Shown: positions 21,690 to 34,855, numbered from the stretch's first letter. The stretch is 64,000 bases of DNA from Metellina segmentata (GCA_947359465.1 OX375882.1:54744509-54808508), one strand, 5' to 3'. The notes: generated by a model from the letters alone, not told the origin. Program-made: numbers and translations.

Positions 21690-22748
21690 CCGGGTCGACG
21701 GTCCGGGATCAATCCCTTAAGGGAAAGATCTGAGTACAACACCTCGTAATTTTGAACCATGGTCAGATGACGAGACAACACCTGAACTGGCACGCAGAGG
21801 CGGATTAAGCGGTACGCGGACTAAGCGGCCGCGTAAGGCCCCGGAATACGAAGGGGACCCGAAATCTTAAAATGTCATTTCATTAGTGCTCGAGAAAAGA
21901 TGTGACAGAGTCTTTACAATGTGCTTCTTTAAGTGCAGTGAGAAGAGTTTCTAATATAAGATGATCAGCAAAGGCAGATGCTGTATTAGCTATTAAACTT
22001 GGTTTCACCAATAGAAAAGAGGCTTTAACTGGAAGTTGGATAAAAATATATAATTTACAAAAATGACATTGGTGTTTGTACTTTTGAAGATGAATTTGAC
22101 AATTTTTAATGTTTCTAAAAGAAAACGAGAACACCATAAAAACCACACCAGACATCTATCGAGCCTTCAAAGAAATGTTTTGCACTTTTGCGAATGTTGA
22201 AACATTATTAAAATTTTTTTTTAACAATTCCCTTATCTGATGCGTCATTAGAAAGATCATTTTTTGTTTTAAAGCGTGTAAAAAATTAATAAAGGAGTAC
22301 TATGGGAAAAGAAAGATTAATTAATATGACCATTCTGTATTTAGTGCAAAAATTTAAAACCGAATTCATAATGCAAAAATAATTGACGAATTCACAAAAA
22401 ATAAACCAAGACAGAAATTCATGTAAAAATATTTTTTTTTAAATACATTTTTTTAATGTGGGGTTATGGTATGGAATTTTTAATTTTCTTTTTGCTAATA
22501 ACTTAATAAGAGTTTTCTTGAAAAGTTTTTTAAACTTGAGTTTGGAGGCCTCCAAAAATTTTACCGCTTGGGGCCTCCACTTGACTTGATCCGCCTCTGC
22601 TGGCACCCCACTCTCCAAACTTCCACACCAACCCAACGTGAGGACTTTCGGCCACGACAGATTTAAGGTGCACCAGCCGACTCTACACCAAATGCTTACA
22701 AACATCCATGCCCGGACCCAGATTCGAACCAGGAACCTTCCGATCTAG
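21690..22748 (-). mobile_element. tRNA-derived SINE split by hAT-like insertion, copy 2
   Basis: Duplicate of 7950-9007. Confidence 0.8.
21795..22599. mobile_element. hAT-like non-autonomous element B, copy 2
   Basis: Duplicate of 8054-8858 with the same terminal repeats and target duplication. Confidence 0.88.
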
Positions 22749-22768
22749 ATATATATATATATATATAT

Positions 22769-25700
22769 ATATAATTTCAAGAACACAAGAATTTCCAAAA
22801 AAATTCCAATAAAAGTCTTAAAAAATGATAGAAAAATGAAGAAATGTTGGTGGATCAGGGCGTCATCAGGGAGGAGCCTGACCCAAACAACATAAAATGG
22901 TGTTTTTTACATATGAGCAGCATTAGGCTGAAAAAATTGCTCATACACTCCCCCAAACACCACCAAAAGCAAGTAAAAGAAAAACAAAACAAAATACCAA
23001 AACAGAGCAGGAACAATACGAAATGAAACCCACCTATGGTAATGAAATGAAATGAATGGTAAATGAAAGTTTAACTTGCGCATTAACCTTCACTGTTCTA
23101 ATATTAAAAATTATAACTCCAACTCCACTTTTAACCTGGAATTCCATCATTTTTCTTTACATGGTTTTAAAAATGCACAAATTACTATACGTGATATTGT
23201 TAAAGATACAAAATTAAGACTGGCTAAAGAAAATATTAACATTTTAAAATTTAAAACACTTGCTCCTTGTGGTTTAAATGATTTATTTCAAAATACACAG
23301 GTTAATGTTGATAACTGCAATACTTTTGCTTTATTCCATACGTCAAAAGAGAAAACGAAGAGAGGTTGTAGAGGAAGCGGTGAAAATAAGAAACTAAACA
23401 CCTCTAATAATATTCACCAGTTTAATAATTTTATAAATAACCTGAAATTTCTTGAAAAACACTTTATTAAAAATTTTAATTTTAAACCTTAATTTTTTTT
23501 TTTTTTGAATGATGGTACGTGTCTTAAATTTAAGAATTTACTCACAAACATTGACTCTCTCAATCCTCATTTCTTACTTTTTCTCCGTGATCTATTTAAG
23601 GCTAGACTTTCTAAAATTAATAAGAAAAAAACTAGTAGGAAGGATAATCCAATATATATGAAGATAAGTTTTAAACATCCTATTTTTGATAAATTCCACT
23701 TTAACAGAATTGTGAATAACCTACAGAATATTTTTCCTTTAAAATTTATTAATATAAAAAAATGCTTTAAACAGGATTTACCATTGGGGAGAAAATTTTT
23801 TAATTACAATCATTTTTGCAGTAAGATTGATTTATATCGAGATAAAGTTGTTTGCTTGTGCGACAACATAGATTTCAGACCCTATTTAAATGAAGACTTA
23901 GGACACATTGTGACTGGTGATCTTGGTATTGTTGAAAATGATCAATTAAGGGATATTATGTATAAAGGTACTAAATTTAGGCCCATTTATAATTTTAAAA
24001 TAAATAGTATACTTAAAAGCTTTCTGGAAGACATTGATAATTTCTGTTTTATGACCTCTTCTAAATTTAAAGTCCCTTTATGTTTGTTTACAGAATGGAA
24101 ATGGAAATTATATGATCATTTTAAAGATTTTATTAATAATAATATTCTATCTATTTTTGACAATACCGGTAATTACAAGACAATAAACACAGCCATTAAG
24201 GATATTCAAAATAAATTTATTATTACTCCAGTAGATAAAGCCTCAGGTAACTATGCTTTCATTTGTAAAAAACTTTATTTAAATTTACTTGATGCCGAAC
24301 TTAAGAATTCAGATACATATAAATTCTGTTAATTTACTTATAATACCATTATTAAAAAAATCATTTCTTCAAATAAAAGAGTTAAAATCACCTGTGGTAA
24401 TAACTCTTATATGATTAATCCTGGCTTTCTACTATTTAAATATTTAAAAGTTATCCTTGCTACCATTATTGATGAAAGCTTTACCTGGATTATATGTGAT
24501 AATAACAAGGTTTTGAATTTTTTGGATAAAAATATTATTAATGATATTCAGACGTATGATTTTAAAGACCTTTTTATAAGCATACCCCTGGACAAATTGA
24601 GAGATGTTTTGAACTATTACTATCATGATTTTAAAAACTTAATTTATCTGAATTTTGAGGAATGGGAATTTTTGGTTAATTATTGTATTTTTAATAATTT
24701 TATTTTTAATGGTGAGCATATTTACACTCAAGTTAAGGGTATACTCCAAGGTTTTAATTTTTCTTCCATTCTTGCTAATTTATTTCTTCATTATTTTGAA
24801 AAAACTTTTGCCTTCAGATAAATACTGCTTTTAGATTTATTGATGATTTAATTGTTTTTAATAATAGCAACTTTTCTAATATTTGGAAATCCATCTATCC
24901 AGACGAACTTTCTTTAATTAAAACCAATCTGGATAACAATAACACTGATTTTCTAGACATAAAAATATCTGTTTCATCCGACAAAGTTGACATTAATGTA
25001 TATGATAAACGCAGCGATTTTAAATTTACTGTCATCAAATTAATATTTTGGGACTCCAATATCTCTAAAAGAATATACTACAACACGATAGCTGGTCAAT
25101 TGGTACGTTTCAAAAAAATTTGTAATTCTGATGCTAACTTTTTATTACAATGTAAATATCTAAAAAACACACTTCTCAATAACAAATACCCGTATTCATT
25201 CTTTAATAATATTTTTGAAAGGTTTATTAATATCAACACCTACACAACCCATGAATAGCTATTTATGAATATATTTTTAAATAGGGGCTGGGAATTTCAT
25301 ATTATTTATATTTTATTTTTCTGGTTTTTTTTTGGACTCGTTGCATTGGAAGTATGATGTTAACATATAAGTTATATTGTTTAATTGATGGCATTTGGTG
25401 GTAATTTTTAGGCTTGTTGTTGTTGATATCCCGGCTGCGGCTTCGGGTTTCATTTCGTATTGTTCCTGCTCTGTTTTGGTATTTTGTTTTGTTTTTCTTT
25501 TACCTGCTTTTGGTGGTGTTTGGGGGAGTGTATGAGCAATTTTTTCAGCCTAATGCTGCTCATATGTAGAAAACACCATTTTATGTTGTTTGGGTCAGGC
25601 TCTGATGACGCCCTGATCCACCAACATTTCTTCATTTTTTATCATTTTTAAAGACTTTTATTGGAATTTTTTTGGAAATTCTTGTGTTCTTGAAATTATA
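22769..25700 (+). mobile_element. Reverse-transcriptase element with terminal inverted repeats, copy 2
   Basis: Duplicate of 9022-11955. The TA repeats on its left are longer. Array copy 3 ends before this element. Confidence 0.7.
23076..25258 (+). pseudogene. Penelope-like reverse transcriptase, broken, copy 2
   Basis: As in copy 1 but less damaged: the TAG at 10027 is CAG here, so 23505-24332 is open for 275 codons. The in-frame TAA (24330-24332) and the frameshift near 24820 are shared, so they predate the duplication. The copy 1 TAG arose after it. Confidence 0.75.
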
Positions 25701-25855
25701 TTGCTTACCATGCTATGTCTGCAGCTTCAGCGCTCTTGCATGGGTAGTTTCGAGTTTCGGTTTCTGGTTATTGCACCCCGGCTGTTTTTTTTTTTTTTGT
25801 ATATTTTTTGTTATTTTGTGTGTGTTATGTAACTGTTATTTTGTATATTTTATGC

Positions 25856-25858
<3 letters not shown>

Positions 25859-25892
<34 letters not shown>
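25859..25892. repeat. TA microsatellite, copy 2
   Basis: Longer counterpart of 12113-12132. Confidence 0.9.
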
Positions 25893-25895
<3 letters not shown>

Positions 25896-27325
25896 GATGT
25901 GTATATAATAGTATATTTTCTATAGAAATGGATACGATGGTTCTTATTTTGGACGCATGCTTTTCTGTAAAGCCCAAACGAAAAACTCATTGAGATCTGG
26001 CCAACCAGTTTGTACATCTTTCGTTTTCAGAATTCTACATTCGAATTCCAGCACCCACTCGAATCTTAGATAGTCGTGTAACACTCTAAAGGCGGCTTCT
26101 TTGATCAAGCCAACACAATGTAGACATATTCAAAAATAATCTATTTGAAGATCATAAAACTCTTTTCAAGTGATCAATTGTCCATAACTAACCCTAGAAG
26201 TACTTTTACATCACTCCATTTGACATTACATCGGTCATAAAGTTCTGGGCACTTATAACATAAACATGGGCAACATAAACCCTCTTCATTTGACGTTACA
26301 CTGACATTACGATCCCCTAAATCTCAAGCCCCTTGAGAACACTCAAAATTCCATCGACAGGTGTTTTTCAGATGAAAGGGGCTTGAAAGACGCAAGAAAA
26401 TACCAGAGACGATTGAGACCTGGGACAGATGATACGTTCGCTAGCCTCTGCCCAACCCTTCTCATGCCAAAATATCTGTTTATAACTCGGTAAACTGCGC
26501 AATTGCTGGATGAGTGAGTGTTTCAAGTGTTGTGTGCGTGGGTGTTTCAAGCACGCTTGGCGCCTCTTCGTCTGGACACATGCGCTCACGTGACAATGAG
26601 GGATGTTCGATGGCCCAAACATATTGTATACATTTCGATATGTTATATACATTATTATATATCGCAAAGGAGCGGTGAGTCATCAAAAAGAGCTAGCTCT
26701 TTTTAGTGAGTGAGCGGTTCCGATCCGATCCCTGAAAAGAGTCATTTTCCCCATCACTAGGGCAGATAGTGACAGCGAGTTTCAACGGAAAAAGCAAAAA
26801 AAAATCGTTGCTATGGTGATTGTAGCTATGATAAATATGATACCTGGCAAACCCGTTATATTAGTTACAAATGCATCATTTCGTTTCGCCAATCCCTCTG
26901 CGCGCGATCAGCAATTTGTACACTTTCGTTAAATTATACTTTTCCTCACATCGTGTTTATTTATGAACCCATTTTAAAAATAATTATACCCTAAGAAAGA
27001 CTTCATTTTAAACTTTTACATGGTATTTTCAAATTTTAAAACAAATAACATTGAACTATAGTTACAACAGTTTTAGTTTTGTATCGGAAATTACGATCTA
27101 ATAGTTCCGAAATTTGTATGATCAACTTTGAATTGCATCGACTTTATTTATAAACCAATTTCAAAAATAAATGTACCATATTAAAGAGTACATTTTAAGG
27201 TTTTCGTTGATGTTTTCAAATTTAAAAAAATAATAGTATTAAGGTGTAGATATGATAGCTTTAACAAAAAGTAACGAAAATTTACCAATATTCCGAAATT
27301 TGTAATACAAACTTTTGATAGCATC

Positions 27326-28145
27326 CAGAGGCGGATTAAACGTTACGCGGACTAAGCGGCCGCGTAGGGCCCCGGAATACGAAGGGGCCCCGAGGTCTTA
27401 AAAAGTATTTTCTTTAAGTGTTCGAGGAAAGATGTGACAGCGTCTTTACAATGTACTTCTTTAAGTGTAGTGGAAAGAGTTTCTAATATACAAGATGATC
27501 AGCTAGAGCAGATGCTGAATTAGCTATAAAACTTCGTTTCACACATAGAAAATATGCTTTCACTGGAAGTTGGATAAAAAAATATATATAAATAAATAAT
27601 TTACAAAAATGACATTGATGTTTGTACGTTTTAAGATGAATTTGATAATTTTTTAATGTTTCTAAAAGAAAACGAGGACGCCATAAAACCCACATCAGAC
27701 ATCTATCGAGCCATCAAAATAATGTTTTGCACATTTGCGAATGTATAAACATTATTTAAATTTTTTTTAACAGTTCCCTTATCTGATGGGCGTCAGGAGA
27801 AAGATCATTTTTTGCTTTGAAATGTGTAAAAAATTAATAAAGGAGTACTATGGGAAAAGAAAGATGAATTATTATGGCCATTCTGTATATAGAGCAGAAA
27901 ATTTAAAACCGAATTTATAATGTCAAAATAATTGACGAATTCGCAAAAATTAAACCAAGACCGAAATTTATGTAAAAAATGTTTTTATTTTTTATAAATT
28001 TATTTAATGTGTTATGGTACGGAATTTTTTATTTTTTCTTTGCTAATAAATTAATGAGAGTTTTCTTGAAACTTTTTTCTTCCTTCAGTTTGAGGCCCCT
28101 GAAAATTTTACAGTTTGGGGCCCCACTTGACTTGGTCCGCAACTG
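27326..28145. mobile_element. hAT-like non-autonomous element A, array copy 3
   Basis: Same insertion as 13565-14382, with the same 8-bp target duplication atagcatc after 28145. It was therefore present before the array duplicated. A few indels in A/T runs differ from the other copies. Confidence 0.85.
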
Positions 28146-28796
28146 ATAGCATCGAATTTATTTATTAACCAATTTCAAAAATAATTCTATCGTAATAAAG
28201 AGGACATTCTAAGGTTCCCTGCTATGTTTTCAAATTTAAAAAAATAATAGTAATAACATATAAATATGACAGTTTTTTTTTTTTAAATAACAAAAATGTC
28301 TTCATTTTTCCCGAATTAAAAAAAATTTCTAGGAACTAAATTAAAATTTATAAAAAACTCGTCGTCCTGCACAAATTATTTTTTAAAGGTACTCTAATAA
28401 AAAAAATCATGGCTTAAGACTGAAAATTTGTACACCTTTTGCTCACTCGCATTAGATATTTCGCTTGTTCAAATTTGACGCTTAATAAATCTAGTCTTAT
28501 TAGTCTTGTTCCCTGTACAATTTTGAACAAACCATGTTAATTTAATAATTTTCTTATTCGTACTTTCTTGGGAAACCGTCTAAGAATCGAGCGAAAAACG
28601 CGAGTTTTCAATCCTGCGGCGTCTGCGGTAACATTTTTTTAATATAGAGAGAAAAAAATCCACAGAATTCATTACAGCATTTTTATTTAAAAGCCAATTT
28701 GTGTATGTGTTGGTTACATCTCTTTTCTGTTGGCTTTTTAAAAGGGAAAGCACGGTGGGGAGCAGAATACTTCTTTCGTTTTCATTTCACACGTAC

Positions 28797-28895
28797 CATT
28801 CACTAAATTATAGTTGTCGTCACACTTGCAGACATGACCTGACCGCTTTGGCACGCAAAGTTGTGAACATTCGTTATCCAAGCATCGGTTCTCAC
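28797..28895 (-). CDS. Post-propeller EGF exon, array copy 3
   Basis: The exon starts after a strong acceptor (ttttttttcag) in phase 1 and encodes GENRCLDNECSQLC, VPKRSGHVCKC and DDNYNLVNG, i.e. EGF cysteines 1-5. The 3' boundary shown uses the best-looking donor (AATG|gtacgt, phase 1). That places the sixth Cys in the next exon, although the read-through would itself encode it (NGTC). Weaker alternatives are a gtgtga donor 4 bases later (phase 2) and a gtattc donor about 25 bases later (phase 0). Confidence 0.8.
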
Positions 28896-29755
28896 CTGAA
28901 AAAAAAACCCATCGCATAAAAAATCGGAAGGTATTTAATTAATTTCGTTATGAGATTAACAGTTTTGGCACAACTAAGGAATAAAGTTCCTCCAAATCTT
29001 AAATTAATGATTTTAAGAAAACTACATGAGTGGGTAGATGGACAATCATGAGGAGCAATTTGTAAGAGCTTTTGAATGAAATAAAACGAAAGTTTAGAAG
29101 TGATATTAAGAGTGAACGGTGTGTGGGTGGGTGTGGAGGGGGGGTGATGTCTTCAGTCGAAATAACGCATTGCACGTCGCACTTCCGTTGCAATAGTGTC
29201 ACAATTCAAAAAGTGCGTTTTACTAGAAGCATTTGAAAAGATCTGAAGCCATAGGATTCACTGTGTGCAGACTGTTTGTCACCATCGATTCGAAATTTTC
29301 ATAATTTGATTTACGAAATTCTTTCTGGCGACGGACTTCAAAAGGGGCATTCATAATCATTCAAAAACGACATTTTCTTAGGTATGGCGTTCTTGCAGAA
29401 GGGGTGCGATATGTACTATAATTCATCACTCGTAGCAAGATTGTGATCCTCTGTGTTCACTACTGCAATATCAGTATACAGGCTCGATCAGATAGTTTCC
29501 AATTTCAACTGTAAAATATATTTAAATTAAAAAAAGCATTGCCCATGTTTAACACTACCTTTTACCATATTTCAGGTAAATTAATAATTCACTAATACCC
29601 AAGCTTTTTTTTTATCCTTTTAGCCAAAGTTCCAGGTATGGTTTGTAGTCTTTATTCCCATAAATCTTCAAATGGTTTCGGTGAGGAATCTCGTCCCCGA
29701 CCTTTCTAACTTTGAGAGATATCGTGCCATCAGTATATTGCCGATATTTTATGAT

Positions 29756-31086
29756 GACGAGATCAGATTCTGATCAGTTTTCTTCTAAGGGCGAGACATC
29801 TCGTCCATCAAGATCTGGTCGGTTTTCTTCTAAGGGCGAGACGTCTCGCCCATCAAGATCAGGTAAGTTTTCTTCTCGAGACGAGATATCTCGTCCATCA
29901 GAAACAGTAATATTTAAATTATCAGACATAATATAACACGATCTTTATTGTCTGCGCATAAAATATGAGACAAGAATTTAACGAACATGCATAAACATTT
30001 GAGAGTTTGGAAAGGATTGAATTATACAATTTGATAAAAAAGACGAGATCAGGATCTGGTCAGTTTTCTTTTAAGGGCGAGACATCTCGTCCATCAAGAT
30101 CTGGTCGGTTTTTTTCTAAGGTCGAGACATCTAGTCCATCAAGATCTGGTCAGTTTTCTAATGACGAGACATCTTGTCCATCAAGATCTGGTCAGTTTTC
30201 TAAGGGCGAGACATCTCGTCCATCAAGATCTGGTCAGTTTTCTAAGGACGAGTCATCTCGTCCATCAAGATCTGGTCAGTTTTCTAAGGACGAGACATCT
30301 CGTCCATCAAGATCTGGTCAGTTTTCTAAGGACGAGACATATCATCCATCAAGATCTGGTCAGTTTTCTAAGGTCGAGACATCTCGTCCATCAAGATCTG
30401 GTCAGTTTTTTAAGGGCGAGACATCTCGTCCATCAAGATCAGGTCAGTTTTCTAAGGACGAGTCATCTCGTCCATCAAGATCTGGTCAGTTTTCTAAGGA
30501 CGAGACATCTCGTCCATCAAGATATGGTCAGTTTTCTAATGACGAGACATCTTGTCCATCAAGATCTGGTCAGTTTTCTAAGGGCGAGACATCTCGTCCA
30601 TCAAGATCTGGTCAGTTTTCTAAGGACGAGACATCTCGTCCATCAAGATCTGGTCAGTTTTCTAAGGACGAGACATCTTGTCCATCAAGATCTGGTCAGT
30701 TTTCTAAGAGCGAGACATCTCGTCCATCAAGATCTGGTCAGTTTTCTAAGGACGGGACATCTCGTCCATCAAGATCTGGTCAGTTTTCTTCTAAATACGC
30801 GACATCTCGCCCATCAAGATCAGGTCAGTTTTCTTCTAAAGACGCGACATCTCGCCCATCAAGATCATGTCAGTTTTCTTCTAAAGACGCGACATCTCGT
30901 CCATCAAGATCTGGTCAGTTTTCCTCTAAAGACGCGAAATCTCGTCCATCAAGATAAGGTCAGTTTTCTTCTAAAGACGCGACATCTCTCCCATCAAGAT
31001 CTGGTCGGTTTTCTTCTAAGGGCGAGACGTCTCGTCCATCAAGATCAGGTCAGTTTTCTTCTCAAGACGAGACATCTCGTCCATCA
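29756..31086. repeat. 42-bp palindromic satellite, array copy 3 (contracted by 213 bp)
   Basis: Same array as copies 1 and 2 but missing two separate groups of units: three units (129 bp) near the start of the main block and two units (84 bp) further on. This is the main length difference between array copies and shows the satellite changes by whole-unit gain or loss. Confidence 0.92.
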
Positions 31087-31419
31087 GAAACAGTAATATT
31101 TAAATTATCAGACATGATATAACACGATCTTTATTGTCTGCGCATAAAATATGAGACAAGAATTTAACAAACATGCATAAACATTTGAGAGTTTGGAAAG
31201 GATTGAATTATACAATTTGATAAAATAGATTCATAATAACTTTGGAAAAGGTTAGATTTGATTTAAAAAATCAACGAAACGTAAAAATGCGAAAAGGTTC
31301 GTATAGGAATTTTTGCCCCTCAAATCTCGCACATTTAGAAATGCATTTTTAAATTTTTTATTTACAAAATTTCTCAGTCAAACTTTCTATATGTAAGATG
31401 GTTTTAAAAGTAGATGTAC

Positions 31420-31619
31420 CTTTTGGTTGTGTTGCTTTATTGGCTATCATAAGGACTTCCGTTTTGGTATTTCCTTTGAGAATTTCCGTGCAGTTCCTGC
31501 CGCTGTGTTTATCACATCTCATCAAGCTGTCTGCATTGAAATTGGACCAGTACACGTAATCTTCAAACAAGACCAGGCTCAGTGGATGGTTCAGCGGAGT
31601 GACCTCAGCAACAACTCTC
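31420..31619 (-). CDS. Propeller-closing exon, array copy 3 (proximal)
   Basis: A 200-nt exon (acceptor gacgtcatatttag, donor gtacat), phase 2 to 1. It encodes RRVVAEVTPLNHPLSL and the blade motif DYVYWSNF, ending IANKATQPK. It is the first of three identical copies met by a transcript coming from 36722-36934 and joins in frame to it. The next exon in frame is the EGF exon 28797-28895. No substitution relative to the other copies is visible in the coding part. Confidence 0.88.
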
Positions 31620-31709
31620 CTAAATATGACGTAGAAGCAGAAATTAAAACAGACTGAAAACAACTCACAGAACTTCTGTTCTTCGTGTCAAATGTTTAAG
31701 GTGTTAGCT

Positions 31710-32213
31710 TCTAGATCGGAAGGTTCCTGTTTGGAATCCGGGTCCGGGCATGGATGTTTGTAAGCGTATGGTGTAGAGGAGGCTGGTGAACTTTATATCT
31801 GTCGTGGCCGAAGGTCCTCACATTGGGTTGGTGTGGAGGTTTGGAGAGTGGGGTGCCAGCTCAGATATTGCCTCGTCATCTGACCGTGGTTCAAAATTAT
31901 GTGTTGTTTTCCTCGGATCTTTTCCTCAGAGGATTGATGCCGGCCCGCATCGTCGTCGATAGCCTGTTGTGTTGTTCTAGTACGACGTTAATTAAAATTA
32001 CCCAACCGTTGATAATGGAATAGCAATGGTATTTGATTGACGTAACAGTTTCAGCAACACAGCGGGCTTTGGCGACGGTATATTATGAAACGGAAGGGAA
32101 AGATCAGACGATAACATCATGTCATTTTGAACCGCGGTCAGATGACAAAGTCAACACCTGATCTGTAACCCCTATTTCCAAACTTCCACACCACACACAG
32201 CAACAAAGGCCAT
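31710..32213. mobile_element. Pair of tail-to-tail SINEs, array copy 3
   Basis: Duplicate of the SINE pair at 4418-4921. The last five bases (gccat, 32209-32213) form the left target duplication of the LTR element that follows. Confidence 0.65.
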
Positions 32214-32604
32214 TGTCCAGCTAAGCAAGCAGCACACACTCCAGTGACGCCAAGCATCACAGGGGCTGAAGTGTGCCAAGTGAGGAAAAATAACTTTTTT
32301 TTCGACAGTTGTCTCTGGGCGTCTGGAACTACGCGTCGGGAACTCAGATACTCACCATCGAAGTGCTGGGGGATGGATTGGACACCGGACAGGTCTATTG
32401 AATTTAATTACATTCTTATTTTTATTCAATTAAAAATGCAGTGATTGTCTCTATTTTTATTTGTGATCAATTATGTAAAATTTACTTGAATTCTGTGACA
32501 ATATATTTTCTTTCTTGATTACCTGATGTGTCCTGTTTCTTTTGCAAGACTTTAATTTACTTGCATGATTATCACCACAATCACGGCCTAGTCAACGTAT
32601 AACA
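32214..32604 (+). repeat. 5' LTR, array copy 3 (391 bp, internally deleted)
   Basis: TG...CA-type ends (tgtcc...aaca). Matches the 3' LTR at 34290-34850 except for a missing GC-rich block of about 170 bp. Equivalent LTRs lie at 4922-5312 and 18662-19052. Confidence 0.85.
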
Positions 32605-32613
32605 AATGAAAAA

Positions 32614-33132
32614 GTGTCCATCTATAAGCACTCTGCACATGGAATAACTCCTCATTTATTACACTTTGGAAGAAATCAGTTATTAATTTTTGACACATTC
32701 AATCATGAAGAAGAAATACCTACTTTACCAATGAATCAATACACAAATAAACTGCTGCTTTCCCTCAAACAACTTTATGCTAAAGTTCAGCATAACTTAC
32801 AAAACACTCAAGATCAAGAGACTGAACAGAAATTAAATAAGTCATCTCAAAGAAATATCAAAACTGGGGATATTGTGTACCTAAAATCAACTGATACATT
32901 TAAACCTAAGTTCCTCGGACCATATGAAGTTGTTAACAAACCAAATCCTCATAACTGCTGTATTAAGGAACTTGACAATCCATTTTCTGAAACAATCAAG
33001 GTCAATGTGCATCGACTTAAACTGTCAGCTAACAGATTTTTTCACTTACAACACATCACACCTACACAAACAACCAACACACAACCTAAACAACTTTTAC
33101 CTCCATCATATTGGTTGAGAAACAGATCATAA
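32614..33132 (+). pseudogene. Integrase C-terminal remnant, array copy 3
   Basis: An open stretch of about 170 codons resembling the end of a Ty3/gypsy integrase: an HGITPHLLHFGR segment of the core's end, then the C-terminal GPY/F-type module (GDIVYLKS, FKPKFLGPYEVV, VNVHRLKL). Protease, RT, RNase H and the integrase catalytic core are absent. Small indels just after the LTR make its start differ in frame from copies 1 and 2. Non-functional. Confidence 0.8.
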
Positions 33133-34289
33133 CATTCTTGTTTAAGTAAACATATTATGATACTTATTGAAACTAACTTGTGATTACCTTTTGCTTGTGT
33201 CGTCAAATACCATGTATTTCATAATAGTATTTTTTCATATTAGTCAATTACTGCATTTTTACTTATTAATCACCTGTCCCCCACTGCATCGTCTGGGTGA
33301 GTATGAGTGATTCTTTCGTTATTCTTCGTTCCTCTTACTCAAAAAAAATTACGTTTGATTTCAGATCTGTTGGACAATGCAGCATTTTTTTTGTTTTAAA
33401 ATGTTAGTCACGTTTGTTTGTTTATTTTCAGAAGCCCAGGTCAGCTCTCCTTTCATGTAAACATTTTGATAATGCCTGTTTCAATTTTTCTCCATAGCCT
33501 GATCACCTATGTGAACATCTCCAGACTGTTATTACAAACTGTTTACATTACACTGCCTCATCACGTGTATTGCTTTTAGCACTACACCTAGTGTACTACT
33601 CTTTATGTAGTTTCTACCAAAGGTAGTCGCTCAAATTTGTCATACCGATTAGGTCATTTTATCTTTATTTTTACTCTTTAAAAGGTTTGTGTTCAAACCT
33701 GTCAAGTCCTCACAAGTGAAGGTCTGTAATATTGGGAATTGTTTTGTCCTCATCAATTCGTGATGTAATGAACAACTGTGCAATTCAGTGCCACAAAGGG
33801 CACGATAATTTTCTGTTTGCAATTTACAATCGTCATGAACTTATAAAAGTTTTTTTTATAACGTTACATATTTTATTCTAGACATTTTATTCTATTTGTG
33901 TTTTTGTGTAAGTTAGTGATGTGCTCATTTTCTATTATATTTTTCTTCACAAATTTACATGTCTTTTCACAACTCATGCTTGTGAGCAATTTCTCATGAA
34001 ACCCCTGTCGAATTTAAGATTCTTGTGTTTACCTGTGCAATATATTAATATTATTATAGAAACCAACAGTATTATATATACTTTTCTATAATGCTTGAAA
34101 TGTTTTATGTCCACTCCATCCCTAGCTCCATTTCTGTGTCCAATATACAGGGCAACGTAAATAACACAATTCAAGCCGCCTCGCAAGGACTTTCTATTGT
34201 GATGTACCACTTTTACAGATAAACTGATACTTCCAGGAACCAGGTGAATGTTTACGACTTTGGATCACTTTTCTGGTCAGAGGGAAGAG

Positions 34290-34850
34290 TGTCCAGCTAA
34301 GCAAGCAGCACACACTCCAGTGACGCCTCCACACAGCGAACATTGACCTCAAGGGAAACATGATAGCGAAACCTCCACGCGGGGTTAGCTTGGGGTTGGC
34401 GGAATTCGCGCGGAAAAAAATCCCGAGCAATGAGCCCGCCGGAATGGACAGCCTGCCGTGGGGACGCTATCCTTGGGGTCCAATGGGAAAATAGCGAAAG
34501 CATCACAGGGGCTGAAGTGTGCCAAGTGAAGAAAAATAACTTTTTTTTCGACAGTTGTCTCTGGGCGTCTGGAACTACGCGTCGGGAACTCAGATACTCA
34601 CCATCGAAGTGCTGGGGGATGGATTGGACACCGGACAGGTCTATTGAATTTAATTTCATTCTTATTTTTATTCAATTAAAAATGCAGTGATTGTCTCTAT
34701 TTTTATTTGTGATCAATTATGTAAAATTTACTTGAATTCTGTGACAATATATTTTCTTTCTTGATTACCTGATGTGTCCTGTTTCTTTTGCAAGACTTTA
34801 ATTTACTTGCATGATTATCACCACAATCACGGCCTAGTCAACGTATGACA
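34290..34850 (+). repeat. 3' LTR (561 bp), unique in the window
   Basis: Starts directly after the polypurine tract and ends atgaca before the right copy of gccat. It contains a GC-rich block (about 34328-34498) absent from the three 5' LTR copies. It exists only once because the array duplication breakpoints lie inside the element. Confidence 0.85.
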
Positions 34851-34855
34851 GCCAT

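Larger units (their letters stand above)
1..34097. repeat. Tandem array of a ~13.74-kb unit (about 2.5 copies)
   Basis: Sequence at position x recurs at about x+13740 and x+27300 to x+27505 with very few substitutions. Differences seen are occasional single bases, homopolymer and TA-repeat length changes, a 213-bp satellite contraction in copy 3, and one 290-bp replaced segment (20251-20540). The window opens inside a unit (position 1 matches 13739), so the array probably continues to the left. The right edge is 34097, where copy 3 runs on into the rest of a retrotransposon while copy 1 jumps to the unit start (6806). Identity is equally high in exons, introns and transposons, indicating recent duplication or assembly duplication. 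Confidence 0.95.
32214..34850 (+). mobile_element. Ty3/gypsy-like LTR retrotransposon, internally deleted, both LTRs present
   Basis: 5' LTR 32214-32604 (tgtccagc...ataaca), internal remnant 32605-34289, polypurine tract agagggaagag (34279-34289), 3' LTR 34290-34850 (tgtccagc...atgaca). The element is flanked by a 5-bp target duplication gccat (32209-32213 and 34851-34855). Almost all of gag-pol is deleted; only the integrase C-terminal part and a 3' untranslated stretch remain. The 5' LTR lacks about 170 bp that are present in the 3' LTR. Confidence 0.88.
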
